A DNA stretch of 64,000 nucleotides from Pyrenula massariospora (GCA_021030905.1 JAGFMI010000002.1:434001-498000), one strand, 5' to 3'. Shown: positions 9,835 through 21,228, counted from the stretch's first letter. The notes: generated by a model not told the origin, from the letters alone. A program made the numbers and translations.

Positions 9835-12800
9835 AGTGAGAGCAACATTTGAGCAGCTTAGCGATTCGATGATATCGCTACGCTCGAAATCCTTCCTTCA
9901 GTCGTTTTCACGACAAGTTCATAGTAGGGCGAGAATGTATGATTTGAAGATACTCTCCAATAGACGAGGAAGTATTTCCTATCTGTCGGAGGAGTATTCT
10001 TTGAAGCGTTCCTATACAGCCTAGTCGGGCCGCGTGTCTAACAAGTTCCTCCAGTGTCGGGAGGACTTACCTTCGTTTTGACAAAAGAGTCGAGGTCAGA
10101 GCATTACACAGTGTATTATGACGTCGATGCATGGTTCGCTTCTCCCAGCTGTTTATCAAAAGCGGCCTAGAGGCTTCATTTTGCCCTAGCAAATACCACG
10201 GAACTCTATACATGATTTCGATCCAAGGGCTAAGCGCCGCTTTTCATCCAAAACTCCAATGTGTAGTTCAATCCCATCTGCCGCTCTAGACTTCGCTGTT
10301 AGTCATTGAACTTGACGCAGCTGATCACACGATGTCATTATAAGACCTTTAAAGCTTTCTGCATGCGCGAAGCCCTTGATATCTTGTGTATCCGGCCCAT
10401 GGGCGATTAAATTGTGGGTCCTGTTCCGTCGACAATTACGACGGCAGCCAGCCTTCGCGCGACCCAGCGATCGACGCGGAAGTATGCATGTTCCTGATAT
10501 GTGGCCATCCGAGATACTCTCGCTTAAATGTGACTAAGTTGTCCTAGCTCCGGACTGCCTATGTAGATACGGTACACTACAGGAAGCTCGACCGAGGCTT
10601 TTACTTACGACCGAGCCGATAGATCGCCAGATATTTGTTGTTTCTTTCTTACTTGTGCCATGCACCTGTCATTATCCGCGTGTCTTTCCGTTTTATCATT
10701 TGGATGTGGCTCGCTCTCCGAATACCTGACACGCTATTGCCCGTCGAATCTCGTTCATTCTACGATCACGGATTTGATTGCAGAATTCTACCTTCACAGC
10801 CGGACATCGCCGAGTCCCTCGATCACACGAATACACAACTGGCTGAAGCATCCCTCGCGAAATACTTCCAGCAATGTCGTTGGATCGATGTTACTGAGTT
10901 ATAGGCATTCTGAGAGCGTGAATTTTAGGCTGACCGCTTTCGCATGATGGAAATCAATGTCTAAGAATCACGTCGCTGTGGTTGTGAATTTCTGAAAGCA
11001 ATCCCTACAGGCCCCTTTCAAATAGGTATTTGCAGATTAAAGGGTAAAGATTCTCCGATGCTTCGTTCATTTGGACTGTGGGTTGACTCATCAACGACAC
11101 TACTTGTCAATGACAAGCCAAGCATTATTTGTTCCTTGTCGAATTTTCGGTGTTTTGAATTTAGTCATTTTCTAGGAAGAATCGCCTTGTCTTTTGTTCT
11201 CGCGAGCTTGTTTCTCTGTGTTTCTAGGGGTCTAGTTTCACATTCTACGGGAAGCACCTCGTGGTCATAGTGCTGAGCACCCTCGTGCGAAGGCGGCCGT
11301 TGACGCTCCTTTTCCGGCCTATTACATCGGAGCGTCGTAACTGTTTCTCCGCTTGTGCCTCGCTCGAAATCCGGTTCAGCCAGGATACACGTTCCAGCTG
11401 TCATCGTTAAGCGCACACGATGTAATGTCTCGTGTTTCTAAAGTTGTCACAGGCAGTAGTCTAGGGCAGACGAAGAAGCTATGCGTCATCTCTCACCGCC
11501 ATCATCGAGCACGGGTGTGTGCGGAATAGTAGCTTCCGAAGATAATACAACGAGATCCCGCCGGTGATCTATCTGTGCACCTCAGCTGAAACCTTTTTTC
11601 CGCAAATTGTCCTCTTGCTTGATCCACCTCACCCCGCGAAACGTCACCTCTAGAGTAGAGCTAGTCCTAGGTTCAGACTTTGTGTCTTAATTTCAGGTCA
11701 TGCTATCCTAAATGCAGTGGTTTTCAAAAATCATCGTCCTTCTAAGTGTGCAAACGAACGTGCTCTTTGAAAGAGACCGTAATGTTAGGATCTGGAAATT
11801 TAGTCGGTTAGTACTGGCTCACAAAGAGTATATTTATCTCATATTTTCTGAACCGTTCGCCGAGCAAGGCTATGAGCTACCACGTATCTACATTTTCAAA
11901 AATTTCCTCGCTTTTTATCTCCAAGGTCTTCAATCTCTCCACGTTTTGTCTCCACTCATCAAAATCGCTTAAGCAAGAGACGGTCTGATAATTTTGCCAG
12001 TGAACACTGCCAAATCCCGCATGGCTTCGCTGTCCTCTCGATCCCGGTCAAGATATGAGACTCGCCAACGTTCATTTTGTTCATGTCAAGTCGCATTTCT
12101 CAATACCATGGGGGTAATACCTGCACAGGTTGTCTCGGACGCCCAGCTTCTAAGTTATTCCAAAAGCACACGCGAAGGCATTCCGGCTCACACCTAAGAA
12201 TTGTTTGAACCCAAATCTTACCGCGTGCAACAAAAATCTACAGCTTACTAAGAGTTGCTGGCCTGGGTTTCGCACAGCTATCGCCTACGAGGCAAGCAGC
12301 AGCTCTAGAAAGACTTTGTTACCAAATATTGTGGAGGGTTGTTATTGTTCTACCGCTACCTCCTTGAAACAAGAGGGAATGGACGAGCTGCTAAAGTAAC
12401 AGCCACCACTCGATATGCCTAGAGCAGACAGGTCTATGGTATGCAAGATATATCTTGAGACGGCTGGTCCTCTCGGGTTGACAGACCTGAACGCTACAAC
12501 CATCAAGAAGGCCTAGTGCTCTCCGATGGGGAAGGAGAGTCTAAAGGATATTGAGAGTTGAGGATATAACACGGCAGGATCGTGTTTCGCGGTTACTGAC
12601 CAGAGGAGAAAATAAGACGAAGGCCACAATGGGTTCAAACGCCGAAGGCGCATTAATTGGTGAAGGCCGCCGTTTTCTCGGTTCAAACAAAATAACGTTG
12701 ACAATATGCCCGGAAATGGTTGATTCATACACTTTAGATAGCACAGGGCTGGTCTAGCGTACGGTGATATAGAGCGAGAAAGTAGTCTACTTCATCTGCT

Positions 12801-13390
12801 TTTGCATCGGCATAAGGCGGAAAATTTTTCTCTACTTGTTCACAGAAGCCGCTAGTGGCGCTTGCTAATCAAAGAAGCCAAAGAAAGGCGTTTGAAAATC
12901 ATACTGAAGCTGTGACGCGGCTCCTGGCGGTGAGGGTCATAGCTGTAACATCCCTTTGCAGCTTAACCTCGGAGGCGTTTTGCCGCGATAACAACGCAGT
13001 AACCTCTTTAGCTTTGTCGGATATCCTCGACTGATCCCATCTTGCGTCTCTCCTTCTGCGCCAACAATCTCTCCTCAGTGCTCAAAATGTGTCTTCCGTT
13101 CGGCTGCTGGCCTTTCAAGGAGGTCGTTTTAGGAGAGCCGCCTGCGAAAGAGCGAACGGAATGGATTTTTGTTGACAACAACGTTCGAAGCCAATGGTAC
13201 GAAGACCAGGTTAGTGAATGCGAGTATAGCTTTTAGAACACCGCAATCCTGGCGACATCCACCACCTACCTTTTCCCCCTCACTTCTTCCTCTCTTCCAC
13301 TTTACATGACTCTCTAGACGGCAAATAAACACCCAACTTCCACACCATCGTGCTTCGTCGGTAAAGTTTCAGAGCCGCTGCTTCTCAAGC
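9835..13390. other. Gene-poor stretch, possible decayed coding relic near its start
   Basis: 3.5 kb without a confident gene. From 9809 to 10021 a frame shifted relative to the preceding gene reads protein-like sequence (for example KVRATFEQLSDSMISLRSKS), and after it stretches such as HYTVYYDVDAWFASPSCLSK (about 10104-10163) are interrupted by TAG, TGA and TAA in one frame. This could be a pseudogene, but I cannot identify a parent. At 10635-10947 two overlapping ORFs of about 90 codons are seen, one with a hydrophobic N-terminus. A 49-codon ORF at 13087-13236 (MCLPFGCWPFKEVVLG...) may be an upstream ORF of the next gene. The rest shows only short chance ORFs. Confidence 0.35.
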
Positions 13391-14127
13391 ATGCCTTGGT
13401 ATATGAGCGCGAACACGCAGCCTTTTTGGGTTGATGAGCCTTCTTGCTCATGTCAATCGCCAACGACCGGTGTCTATCAGCCAACAGCATCGAGCCTCCC
13501 ACTGACCAACCTGTACACCCCATCATATGATCCCCCAGCATGCACTGAAGTACCTTCATATTCCTATCACGCAGCCGCCCCGATCACCACACTATCTACT
13601 TACCAGATACTTCCTTCCCAGGGCTTTGGCGCTCCTGGCGCCGTATACTACAAAGCGCCAGATCCCCCAGCTCAGGTAAGAATAGCTCGAGTGTTGAACT
13701 TTAAGTAGAAGGAGTTGACTCACCCAAGGTACCCAACAACACTGCTGCCCCTGCCATCGCATCCACCGCCGCTCAGCCCAGCACTCAATGTCCTGGTCAT
13801 TGTGCCGGCCATTTTCACTATCATCATGACCAACCGGCATGTACACCTCCAACTACAACGAATTCCATCCCTGTCCTAGGATTGACGGCATCACAAGTTG
13901 ACGCCGAGAACGCGCGACTTGCACAAATGCTTGGAGCTAACAATGAAGTTCCTGTTCTGCCGTACAAGCCGTCTCCAAATCAACAGTTTTGGTGCCGTGA
14001 ACTCGATGGAAGCTATACCTTGAGGACAATGAATGACTGCATGGGGACTTTACAGCCGGGACAGTGGGTCAGATCTGAGAGCGGATATCACGTTTTCATG
14101 AGGCAACCAAAGCACAAGGGTAAGTGA
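13391..14127 (+). CDS. Pro/Cys/His-rich conserved fungal protein of unknown function
   Basis: Exons 13391-13675 and 13729-14127 (53-nt intron, GTAAGA...CCCAAG, phase 0) encode 227 residues. The N-terminal 150 residues are low in complexity, rich in Pro, Thr, Tyr, Cys and His (PGHCAGHFHYHHDQPAC), and probably disordered. The C-terminal 80 residues are well ordered in appearance: LTASQVDAENARLAQMLGAN begins a helix, followed by FWCRELDGSYTLRTMNDCM and LQPGQWVRSESGYHVFMRQP. I believe this C-terminal block recurs in uncharacterised filamentous-ascomycete proteins, but that is from memory. There is no signal peptide. The frame continues upstream of the ATG without a stop to about 13318, so a further 5' exon cannot be excluded. 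Confidence 0.7.
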
Positions 14128-14816
14128 AGGTCCAGGAAGTATGGAGAATGATAGGACGCTGCATCTGGTGGAGTTGAAACAGAGAAAGTGGTTGGGCTGT
14201 TGACGAAACAAGGTTTTCTTTCTGGCACAGCGATTCTAGGATTAAAAAGCTGGCGTTAGAAGGAGAGGTAGAGGATGTGTGCCTGGCATAAATTAGGCAT
14301 GACTTTGTGGTGGGCCGGTCAAATCCTTCCATAAGCGTGTTGAAGGCGTGGGATGACGAATATTATTTATTCATGAACCGATCTCACGCGTTCTCTATGG
14401 ATATATCGATGCATCTTGGGGGACTTTTGAAGAACATGGAAGGAGTCTTTGGTGACCGCCAAACATCTGAAGTGAGGACGGCCGTAGCAGCAGAACTTAA
14501 AGTGTATGGTGGCGATAATGAGATCGAGAGCACGACTATGATAGTGTTGAGAATGCGAAGCTGCGAGTCTCAGTTTCTCCCCTCATCAAAAGATTGTCTC
14601 TCTGGAGTGAGGCCAAGGGTTGAGAAGGACAACGTCTGGGTCATGCGGTGTGTGATAGCCCGAGTCATCTGCTAGATAGACCAAAGCGGCAGGTAGCTTG
14701 GTCGTATTTTATTTTGGCGCCAGCCACCGACTTCCATACTTCACCCATCATTTCCTTCACAGCACAGCTCTCAAAAGCTGCGTGCACTACTCCTTTCTGC
14801 CAACTCGTCTCCCACG
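14128..14816. other. Intergenic region
   Basis: 689 nt between the Pro/Cys-rich gene and the aminopeptidase. It contains an unassigned 122-codon ORF (14307-14675) with no recognisable features and, near its end, a C/T-rich leader ahead of ATG 14817. Confidence 0.35.
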
Positions 14817-16352
14817 ATGACGCGAAAGACCGGCCCTCAAGCCAATATACCCCAGTCTTGCAATTCGTTGAACCCCTCGACTACCTCATTACCTTTCAGA
14901 TCTCGAACCCACGATGCAAGTCCCCAAGCCTCCGGTTCTTTTGCGCCGGAAGCCTACACTCTACCTTTCCTGAATTTTATGACCCAAAATCCAACCGTCT
15001 TCCACGCAGTCGACGCTTTTGCGACGCAGCTGTCTGAGGCAGGATTCACAGCATTGTCGGGAAGAGATCTATGGACGTCCAAGGTCAAAGCCGGAGGAAA
15101 ATACTATACTACAAGAAATGGTAGTGGACTCATCGCTTTTACAGTGGGGAAAGACTATGAACCTGGGAATGGAGTAGGTATTGTGGCAGGACATGTGGAT
15201 GCTCTCACGGCGAAATTAAAGCCAATACCCAAGAAGAGCACCAGGGAGGGCTATGTCCAACTCGGGATAGCACCGTATGCCGGCGGACTGAACCAGACGT
15301 GGTGGGATCGCGATCTAGGCATTGGCGGAAAAGTCTTGGTCAAAAATTCCGAGGGCAAGATTGAGACGAAGCTTGTGAAGCTGGGCTGGCCCATTGCGAG
15401 GATACCGACACTGGCTCCGCATTTTGGATCGGCGGCCAATGGGCCTTTCAACATGGAGACGCAGATGATCCCTATCATTGGCCTTGACAATTCAGACATA
15501 ACGGGGGAAGCTACCAGAACTTCGTCCGAAATCCCAGCTAGCTCATTCGCAGCAACACAGCCTGAACGGCTAGTGCGAACCATTGCCAAGGAGATAGACA
15601 TTCAAGATTTCTCCTCTATTGTCAGCTGGGAGCTGGAACTGTTTGACAGCCAACCGGCTCAACTCGGAGGCCTGGATAAGGAATTCATCTTTGCAGGGCG
15701 GATAGATGACAAGCTGTGTTGCTACTCCGCCATAGAAGCTTTACTTGCCTCTCCCGACGACGCCTCTAGCGGAATAGTGAAAATGGTGGGCTGTTTCGAC
15801 GACGAAGAGATCGGATCGCTCCTCCGTCAGGGCGCTCGAAGCAATTTCATGGGCAGCACAATTGAGCGAATCTGCGAAGCGACTGCATCATCGGCCGACG
15901 TTCCCTGTGGCCCCAACCTCTTCAATCAGACCCTCGCAAACTCCTTCCTCGTCTCATCCGACGTATGCCACGCTGTAAACCCCAACTTCCTCGAAGTCCA
16001 CCTTGAGCACCACCGGGCTCGGCTCAACGTTGGCGTTGCCGTCTCTTACGATTCCAACGGTCACATGACGACAGACAGTGTCTCAGCGGCGCTACTCCAG
16101 CGCGTAGCCGACAAGTGCGGCTCGACTCTGCAGAAATTCCAGATCCGAAACGACAGCAGGAGTGGGGGAACGATAGGACCGATGACTAGTTCTCAACTGG
16201 GATTCAGGGCCGTGGACGCTGGCATTCCTCAACTATCAATGCACTCAATTCGTGCCACGACAGGTTCCTTAGATCCGGGGTTAGGGGTTAAACTTTTCAA
16301 GGGCTTCTTCGACCACTACGAGAGCGTCGACAAGGAATTTTCTCAGAGCTGA
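14817..16352 (+). CDS. Aspartyl aminopeptidase, M18 family
   Basis: A 511-residue single-exon protein of the dinuclear-zinc M18 family, which removes N-terminal acidic (or, in vacuolar relatives, neutral) residues from peptides. The expected metal and catalytic residues are visible: H126 in GIVAGHVDALTAKLKP, D297/D298 in AGRIDDKLCCYSA, E330/E331 in FDDEEIGS, D382 in SSDVCHAVNPNF and H476 in IPQLSMHSIRA. Compared with the usual DNEEVGS/SAQGA block, this copy has DDEEIGSLLRQGARSNF, suggesting a divergent fungal subgroup. About 45 residues precede the catalytic domain and look disordered. No secretion signal is seen, so it is cytosolic or reaches the vacuole by the Cvt/autophagy route known for yeast Ape1 and Ape4. 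The start is the first ATG in the frame. Confidence 0.92.
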   Translation: MTRKTGPQANIPQSCNSLNPSTTSLPFRSRTHDASPQASGSFAPEAYTLPFLNFMTQNPTVFHAVDAFATQLSEAGFTALSGRDLWTSKVKAGGKYYTTRNGSGLIAFTVGKDYEPGNGVGIVAGHVDALTAKLKPIPKKSTREGYVQLGIAPYAGGLNQTWWDRDLGIGGKVLVKNSEGKIETKLVKLGWPIARIPTLAPHFGSAANGPFNMETQMIPIIGLDNSDITGEATRTSSEIPASSFAATQPERLVRTIAKEIDIQDFSSIVSWELELFDSQPAQLGGLDKEFIFAGRIDDKLCCYSAIEALLASPDDASSGIVKMVGCFDDEEIGSLLRQGARSNFMGSTIERICEATASSADVPCGPNLFNQTLANSFLVSSDVCHAVNPNFLEVHLEHHRARLNVGVAVSYDSNGHMTTDSVSAALLQRVADKCGSTLQKFQIRNDSRSGGTIGPMTSSQLGFRAVDAGIPQLSMHSIRATTGSLDPGLGVKLFKGFFDHYESVDKEFSQS

Positions 16353-16639
16353 TTCGATCATCATGGAAGTCGTGGAGCCCTTCTGAGACTATATTGTAAA
16401 GCGTTTGACTGTGATTCATTGTATTACGTGCTACAAATATTAGTGTCTGTATGCTAATGCTGTAGACTTTCTCCTTCCGAGACCTTCCTGGTCCTAGGTA
16501 CTTCGTATTCACATCGCGTAACTAACTAGCATTATCGAGAGGGAGCGCTTGTAATTCTTATTAAGATTTATCACTAATAGAGGCCGAAATTTAAATGTTC
16601 GAAACAGCAAGCCTGGCCAAGCAGAAATCCGCCAACCCT

Positions 16640-18511
16640 TCACTCAGACTCGATCTCTTGATACTGTCCCCTCGTTCGCCCCCTCGACCGAGGCGATCCA
16701 ACTATATGCGAATGGCTCGCGTCATTTGAGTCTATAGTTACTGAACGAGAATTTGGAATTTTTTCAAGGCTTCGGGGGTCGCCGACAAAATGCGGCTTTG
16801 CGCCCTCGACAGCAAGTGTGAAGCCCACGTTCGTAAACGCCCTGTTCGAAGGATCACCGTTCCATGCTCCGCCTTGGCCTCGAATTGCTTCCGAGATGTT
16901 GTCCGCGATCTGTTTCCCGCCCGCCGAGGCTGCAAATATGACACACTTGACGTTTGCGTAGTCGAATTTGAGGAGCCCGTGCCAGAATCGAGATCGGATT
17001 GCCTCTGCGATGACGGTTAGAAGGATGGAAGCATTTACGGTGAAGGCGGCGTATATCCACGACGGCTTGCCGATTCGTATGACTGGGATGCTGATTGTGG
17101 CCGGGGAGGAGGTGGTTTCTCTGGTGTTCACAACCTGAGAGGCGCCATAGGCGACTAAAATGTCGTCGATGACTGCGGTGAAGGACTCGGAGACTGCATT
17201 CATGATGGTTTTTTCGTCATCGGTGCCTGTCCGGTATTTCATGTTGTCGTAGTTCAACTTAAGAGCATCTCCTCTGATAGACACGTAATAGCTGTTGCTC
17301 ATTCGGCTTAACAGATTGATCGTCTGAACAACACTTGCGCTGAGGGTCCCGCTAGGTTCGATGTCAACCGTGCTAGCTCGTCTTTGATGCACAATTATGT
17401 TCCTGGATGTGAGATTGGCGGTCACCTGGAACACTGTTGGCTCAAAAGTAACTTCGCAGTCAATATGATTGAATTGGGTATAATTGTGTTTACCACTGGC
17501 AATCCCTATGATATTGCGCTTGTTGTAAGAGCGCGCTTTCCATGCGAGAAGTCTCTCAAAGTCGTCGTACCATGTCGCTACGGGGTAGTTTTCGGTAACA
17601 TTGTGAGGCACATTCGGCAGAGCTCCTTTAAAGGTGTACACAGGGAAGCCAGCGGGGCTGTTCTGAGCAGCTTCGAAGTGCAATTCTGATGTATCGTTTC
17701 TAAAACAGTCAACAATAGCCACGTATCCAATCTCATCGAATACGTAGTTCAAGTCATTAACAGATGATTTGACAGATGGCGAAGTCAGAGCAACAGAAGC
17801 CCCAACCCCGTATGAACGCCCGTAATAAGACCATTGCGGACTGTCAAGCTTAGAGTGCTGCCTAACAGTCGTCTCATTCCTAGTGGTCGCCGTACCAGCG
17901 GACAATAGCAACTGTCCTTGGAACGAAGGCACCGGGCAGTTTGGCACACGCCCACTCTTTTCGGGTACAAGGGAGCATCGATCAACCATGTTCCAGATTT
18001 CATCATTGGGTCTGTGATCAAATTCAGTCTTCCACAGCGCATCTGTCGATAAATTGTAAGCGGGTACATCAACAGTGAGTCCGAGCACGGTATGGCGATT
18101 TTGAATTGGTGTAAGAGCGGCTATCCATATCAATTGTGGAATCGCTGCCACAGCCACCGCAAAGCCGAGAAAACATAAACTTTTCTTTGAAAGAGTTCGA
18201 TCGATCGATAATTGTGTTCCAGCCGACCAAAGTGCGAACTTATCGACAGAGACACGTTCCTGAGAGATCCGGAGGCGAGTTGCGAAATTAAATAAAGTTT
18301 TCAGAACGTAGAGTTGTGTCATGGCAAGTCCTGCTGCTATCGCGTGAACAAGGATTTGGATAGCCGATCGGTTGTCTCGCACGATTGATACGGCATTGCC
18401 ATCATAGACATTGGATTTAGCGACGATAAGAGACATAGATGCGGCCGTGGTCAATACGAGCCCACTCAGGGGTAGAACTTTCCAAAGTGTAGAAGTGTTT
18501 AAGGAGGTCAT
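16640..18511 (-). CDS. Polytopic membrane protein of unknown function
   Basis: From ATG 18511 (MTSLNTSTLWKVLPLSGLVL) this single-exon gene encodes 623 residues. Three hydrophobic segments lie near the N-terminus (about residues 10-30, 50-72 and 112-134), followed by about 370 hydrophilic residues with several N-glycosylation sequons (NETT, NDTS, NVTE, NYTQ, NLTS) that must face the lumen or outside. A fourth membrane segment follows near residues 515-538 (SWIYAAFTVNASILLTVIAE), then a cytosolic tail of about 90 residues rich in Ser and Arg. This topology is common in lineage-specific fungal membrane proteins, but I cannot assign a domain family. The frame continues upstream from 18511 with another hydrophobic run and no ATG, so an extra 5' exon is possible. 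Confidence 0.72.
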   Translation of the reverse strand: MTSLNTSTLWKVLPLSGLVLTTAASMSLIVAKSNVYDGNAVSIVRDNRSAIQILVHAIAAGLAMTQLYVLKTLFNFATRLRISQERVSVDKFALWSAGTQLSIDRTLSKKSLCFLGFAVAVAAIPQLIWIAALTPIQNRHTVLGLTVDVPAYNLSTDALWKTEFDHRPNDEIWNMVDRCSLVPEKSGRVPNCPVPSFQGQLLLSAGTATTRNETTVRQHSKLDSPQWSYYGRSYGVGASVALTSPSVKSSVNDLNYVFDEIGYVAIVDCFRNDTSELHFEAAQNSPAGFPVYTFKGALPNVPHNVTENYPVATWYDDFERLLAWKARSYNKRNIIGIASGKHNYTQFNHIDCEVTFEPTVFQVTANLTSRNIIVHQRRASTVDIEPSGTLSASVVQTINLLSRMSNSYYVSIRGDALKLNYDNMKYRTGTDDEKTIMNAVSESFTAVIDDILVAYGASQVVNTRETTSSPATISIPVIRIGKPSWIYAAFTVNASILLTVIAEAIRSRFWHGLLKFDYANVKCVIFAASAGGKQIADNISEAIRGQGGAWNGDPSNRAFTNVGFTLAVEGAKPHFVGDPRSLEKIPNSRSVTIDSNDASHSHIVGSPRSRGRTRGQYQEIESE

Positions 18512-19740
18512 CTCAAAGGTATTGTTGAAAAGTCTACACTGGGAGCACAGGAAATACACCCCGAAAACGAACAAAAAGTGCAGTGTTGACCTAGACAAGC
18601 AGTAATAAAAGGTTGACTAGCAGTATCGACGAGGTGCGGCATCTTGCCTTCTTGTTACCAGAAAACTGTCGGCCAGAATCTGCGCCACGCTGCGTGTACA
18701 GCATCACGAAAGCACAAAGCAAGCTTTGAGAGCAAAGTGTGGGCCTGTAGGATCCGGAAACAAGAGGCCAAAATTGAAAGTCGTGGCAACCTCTGTAGTC
18801 TATTGGGTCCATTGAGTAGGATGCGGGCTGGGCACTGCGCCTCTGAGGCTTCAAGTGTGAAAACAAAAACCTATCAAGAAATAGAGTCATGGCCTTCCGT
18901 CCTCGGCAACCTCGTGGAGGTGACACAAGTAGCAAAGGCGGAACGATTTGCCACTGCCAAGGGGCTGCCAACGGGATGTACCAATTTGCGACTTTAGAAG
19001 ATAACAGTAGGAGATAGAATCCGCCTGCGAGTAATATAAAACTGCCTTACCTCTGGCTGGGGAAAGTGGTGGGTTTCCGAAGAGGCTCAAAGTGCCCGGA
19101 CCTTAATGCCTAAGCGAGCTACCTAGATGGTAGGCTTGGCAAAGACGGCGGCATGATCGTCTGGGTGAATGTTTGCTGTATCTATTGAGCTCACGATCCA
19201 CGACGAAGTCTTCGAGTCAGGTATTTTTGAGCAGCACGAAAATGAAAGATCAGCCTCGACAATTGATATGCGTGGGTACGGCTAGTTGGGCGGGCCGGCA
19301 GCCCCGAGGACTAACAGTAGGCGCATCAAACGCTTTTTCCTAATCCGTCGTCGAAGTTAACGTTTTCTCGGTGCCGAAGCGTGGGCCCCGCAGTCCCCAC
19401 CCCGAAACTCTCTTTGTTTCCACCAAGGCTGCCACCACAATATCGTAGATTTAAGATACCTGTGATGCTCCGGTGTTCACGAGGAGCCTCGTCTTCACGT
19501 CAGCCACGGTGATTGCCCTACTTCTTTGCAGACTCTACGTGACAAATCCAAAGCTTCACTTGATCACCTAGGTAGCCTCCCTTAACTAAGGTAGGTAGCC
19601 GACTCGTCAGTTCTCCTGGCAAACTGAGCTGTACGGAAACACTACAACAGAGACTACTCTCGAATCGTTGGTTGTAGAGTATGACTCAACCTTCCTAGGC
19701 CAAAAGCCAGAAACTGCCAAAGCACCTCGACCTCTCCAGC
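18512..19740. other. Divergent intergenic region
   Basis: 1.23 kb between the minus-strand membrane-protein gene and SGT1. An ORF at 18591-18971 (minus, 126 codons) lacks recognisable features. Promoters for both genes must lie here; no clear TATA box is seen before SGT1. Confidence 0.35.
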
Positions 19741-21228
19741 ATGGACCACGCAGCCCGCGGTGCTGCAGCACTACAAGCGTCTGACGCTCTCTCTGCCGTA
19801 ACAGCTTATACGAAGGCCTTGGTTGAACACCCGAATTCCCCAGATTACTTTGTCCAGCGATCCACAGCATTCACTCGCTTGAAGCCCCCGCACGGTCCTC
19901 GATATGATCTTGCTCTTGAAGACGCCGAGTTTGCGGTGCTCCTTGGCCAGAAACGCGCCAAGCGAGAGAAGATCCAGGCGGGGCAACAGCGGAGAGTCAT
20001 AGCGCTCTTTTCGCTTGAGCGTTACGGCGATGCAGATTTCGTCCTAGAGACGATGGTGAAGTGGAGAGCTAAAGAGAACAAGAAAGACCAGATGGAAGGA
20101 CAGATGTGGAAGGCAAAGATCAACAACAAAATGAAGAACCTATCAGAAGATGATGAGAAGAGGGAGGTTACGGTAAAGGAATACCCAGAATCAGCGTTGC
20201 CCTCTGAGCCAGCTCTAAAGGCGAAGCTGCAAGAACAGCTCACCGAAAATGGAATTGTCAAGCTTGGTGCGGACCTCGACGATGCATCCGAAGCCAATAC
20301 AATCACTCCCTACCCAAGTTCCAGTGCTCTGTCTGACGCTCGAAGAGGATCTACAACTCAAATCGTGAGCACTGGAGCAAATGAATCTACCGACTCAATC
20401 CCACCAGGGGATATCAAAGTCGACAGAGAAGCCATCGTCGCCTACGAGGACTCGACAATCTCCACTACCGTGAACAGTCCCCCAACAAGTTCCAGGGTAC
20501 GACATGAGTGGTACCAAAATAACCAAGCCATCACTCTTACGCTCTATGCCAAAGGTGTGCAGAAAGAGAAAGCTGAGGTCGACATCCAACCTGACTCAAT
20601 ATACCTTTCATTTCCACATCCTTCCAACCCTTCCACATATTTCACCTTCACGCTCGATCCTCTCTCAGCGGCTATCATTCCTGACCAGTCCAGGTGCTCG
20701 ATAATGTCTACAAAGGTGGAATTACACCTCCACAAAAAAGTGCCTGGGCAGAAATGGCCCTCCCTAGAGGGTACGAACAATGCTCCTCGACCGACCACTG
20801 TCACGAATGGGCAAGATGGAGCCAATGCTGCGGCCATGTCTTCTCCACCAACCGCGCCTTCGTACCCGACATCCTCTCGTTCTGGCCCAAAGGATTGGGA
20901 CAAGGTTGCCGCTGATCTGGGCAAGAAGAAGAAAAAGAAAGACACAAAGTTCAAAGGCAAATCCAAGGAGTCTGGCGACGAGTCAAAGGAGAACGAAAAA
21001 GGCCATGAGTCAGACAAGGAGGCTTCAGGGTCTGATTCTGGGATCGATTCAGATGATGGCGGCGACGCAGTGGATGGATTTTTCAAGAAGCTTTACGCTG
21101 GAGCAGACGATGATACCAAGCGAGCCATGATGAAGAGCTATCAGGAGAGTGGTGGTACAGCATTAAGCACCAACTGGGCTGAAGTTGGGAAAGGTCGGGT
21201 CGAGCCGGTGCCACCAAGAGACGATTGA
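19741..21228 (+). CDS. SGT1: SGT1 co-chaperone (TPR-CS-SGS)
   Basis: A 495-residue single-exon protein with the complete SGT1 layout. Residues about 1-120 are TPR-like helices (MDHAARGAAALQASDALSAV, YTKALVEHPNSPDYFVQRST). Residues about 255-345 are a CS domain (RVRHEWYQNNQAITLTLYAK ... VELHLHKKVPGQKW), which binds Hsp90. The SGS region at the C-terminus contains DGFFKKLYAGADDDTKRAMM and STNWAEVGKGRVEP. In yeast, Sgt1 links Hsp90 to Skp1 and is needed for SCF ubiquitin ligases and kinetochore assembly. A Lys/Glu/Ser-rich charged linker (about residues 395-440, with KKKKKK) lies between CS and SGS and looks disordered. ATG 19741 is the natural start, beginning directly with the TPR. Confidence 0.95.
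   Translation: MDHAARGAAALQASDALSAVTAYTKALVEHPNSPDYFVQRSTAFTRLKPPHGPRYDLALEDAEFAVLLGQKRAKREKIQAGQQRRVIALFSLERYGDADFVLETMVKWRAKENKKDQMEGQMWKAKINNKMKNLSEDDEKREVTVKEYPESALPSEPALKAKLQEQLTENGIVKLGADLDDASEANTITPYPSSSALSDARRGSTTQIVSTGANESTDSIPPGDIKVDREAIVAYEDSTISTTVNSPPTSSRVRHEWYQNNQAITLTLYAKGVQKEKAEVDIQPDSIYLSFPHPSNPSTYFTFTLDPLSAAIIPDQSRCSIMSTKVELHLHKKVPGQKWPSLEGTNNAPRPTTVTNGQDGANAAAMSSPPTAPSYPTSSRSGPKDWDKVAADLGKKKKKKDTKFKGKSKESGDESKENEKGHESDKEASGSDSGIDSDDGGDAVDGFFKKLYAGADDDTKRAMMKSYQESGGTALSTNWAEVGKGRVEPVPPRDD

Noticed and set aside
20544-21086. 180-codon minus-strand Ser/Asp/Phe-rich ORF
   Set aside because: Antisense shadow of the charged linker of SGT1.
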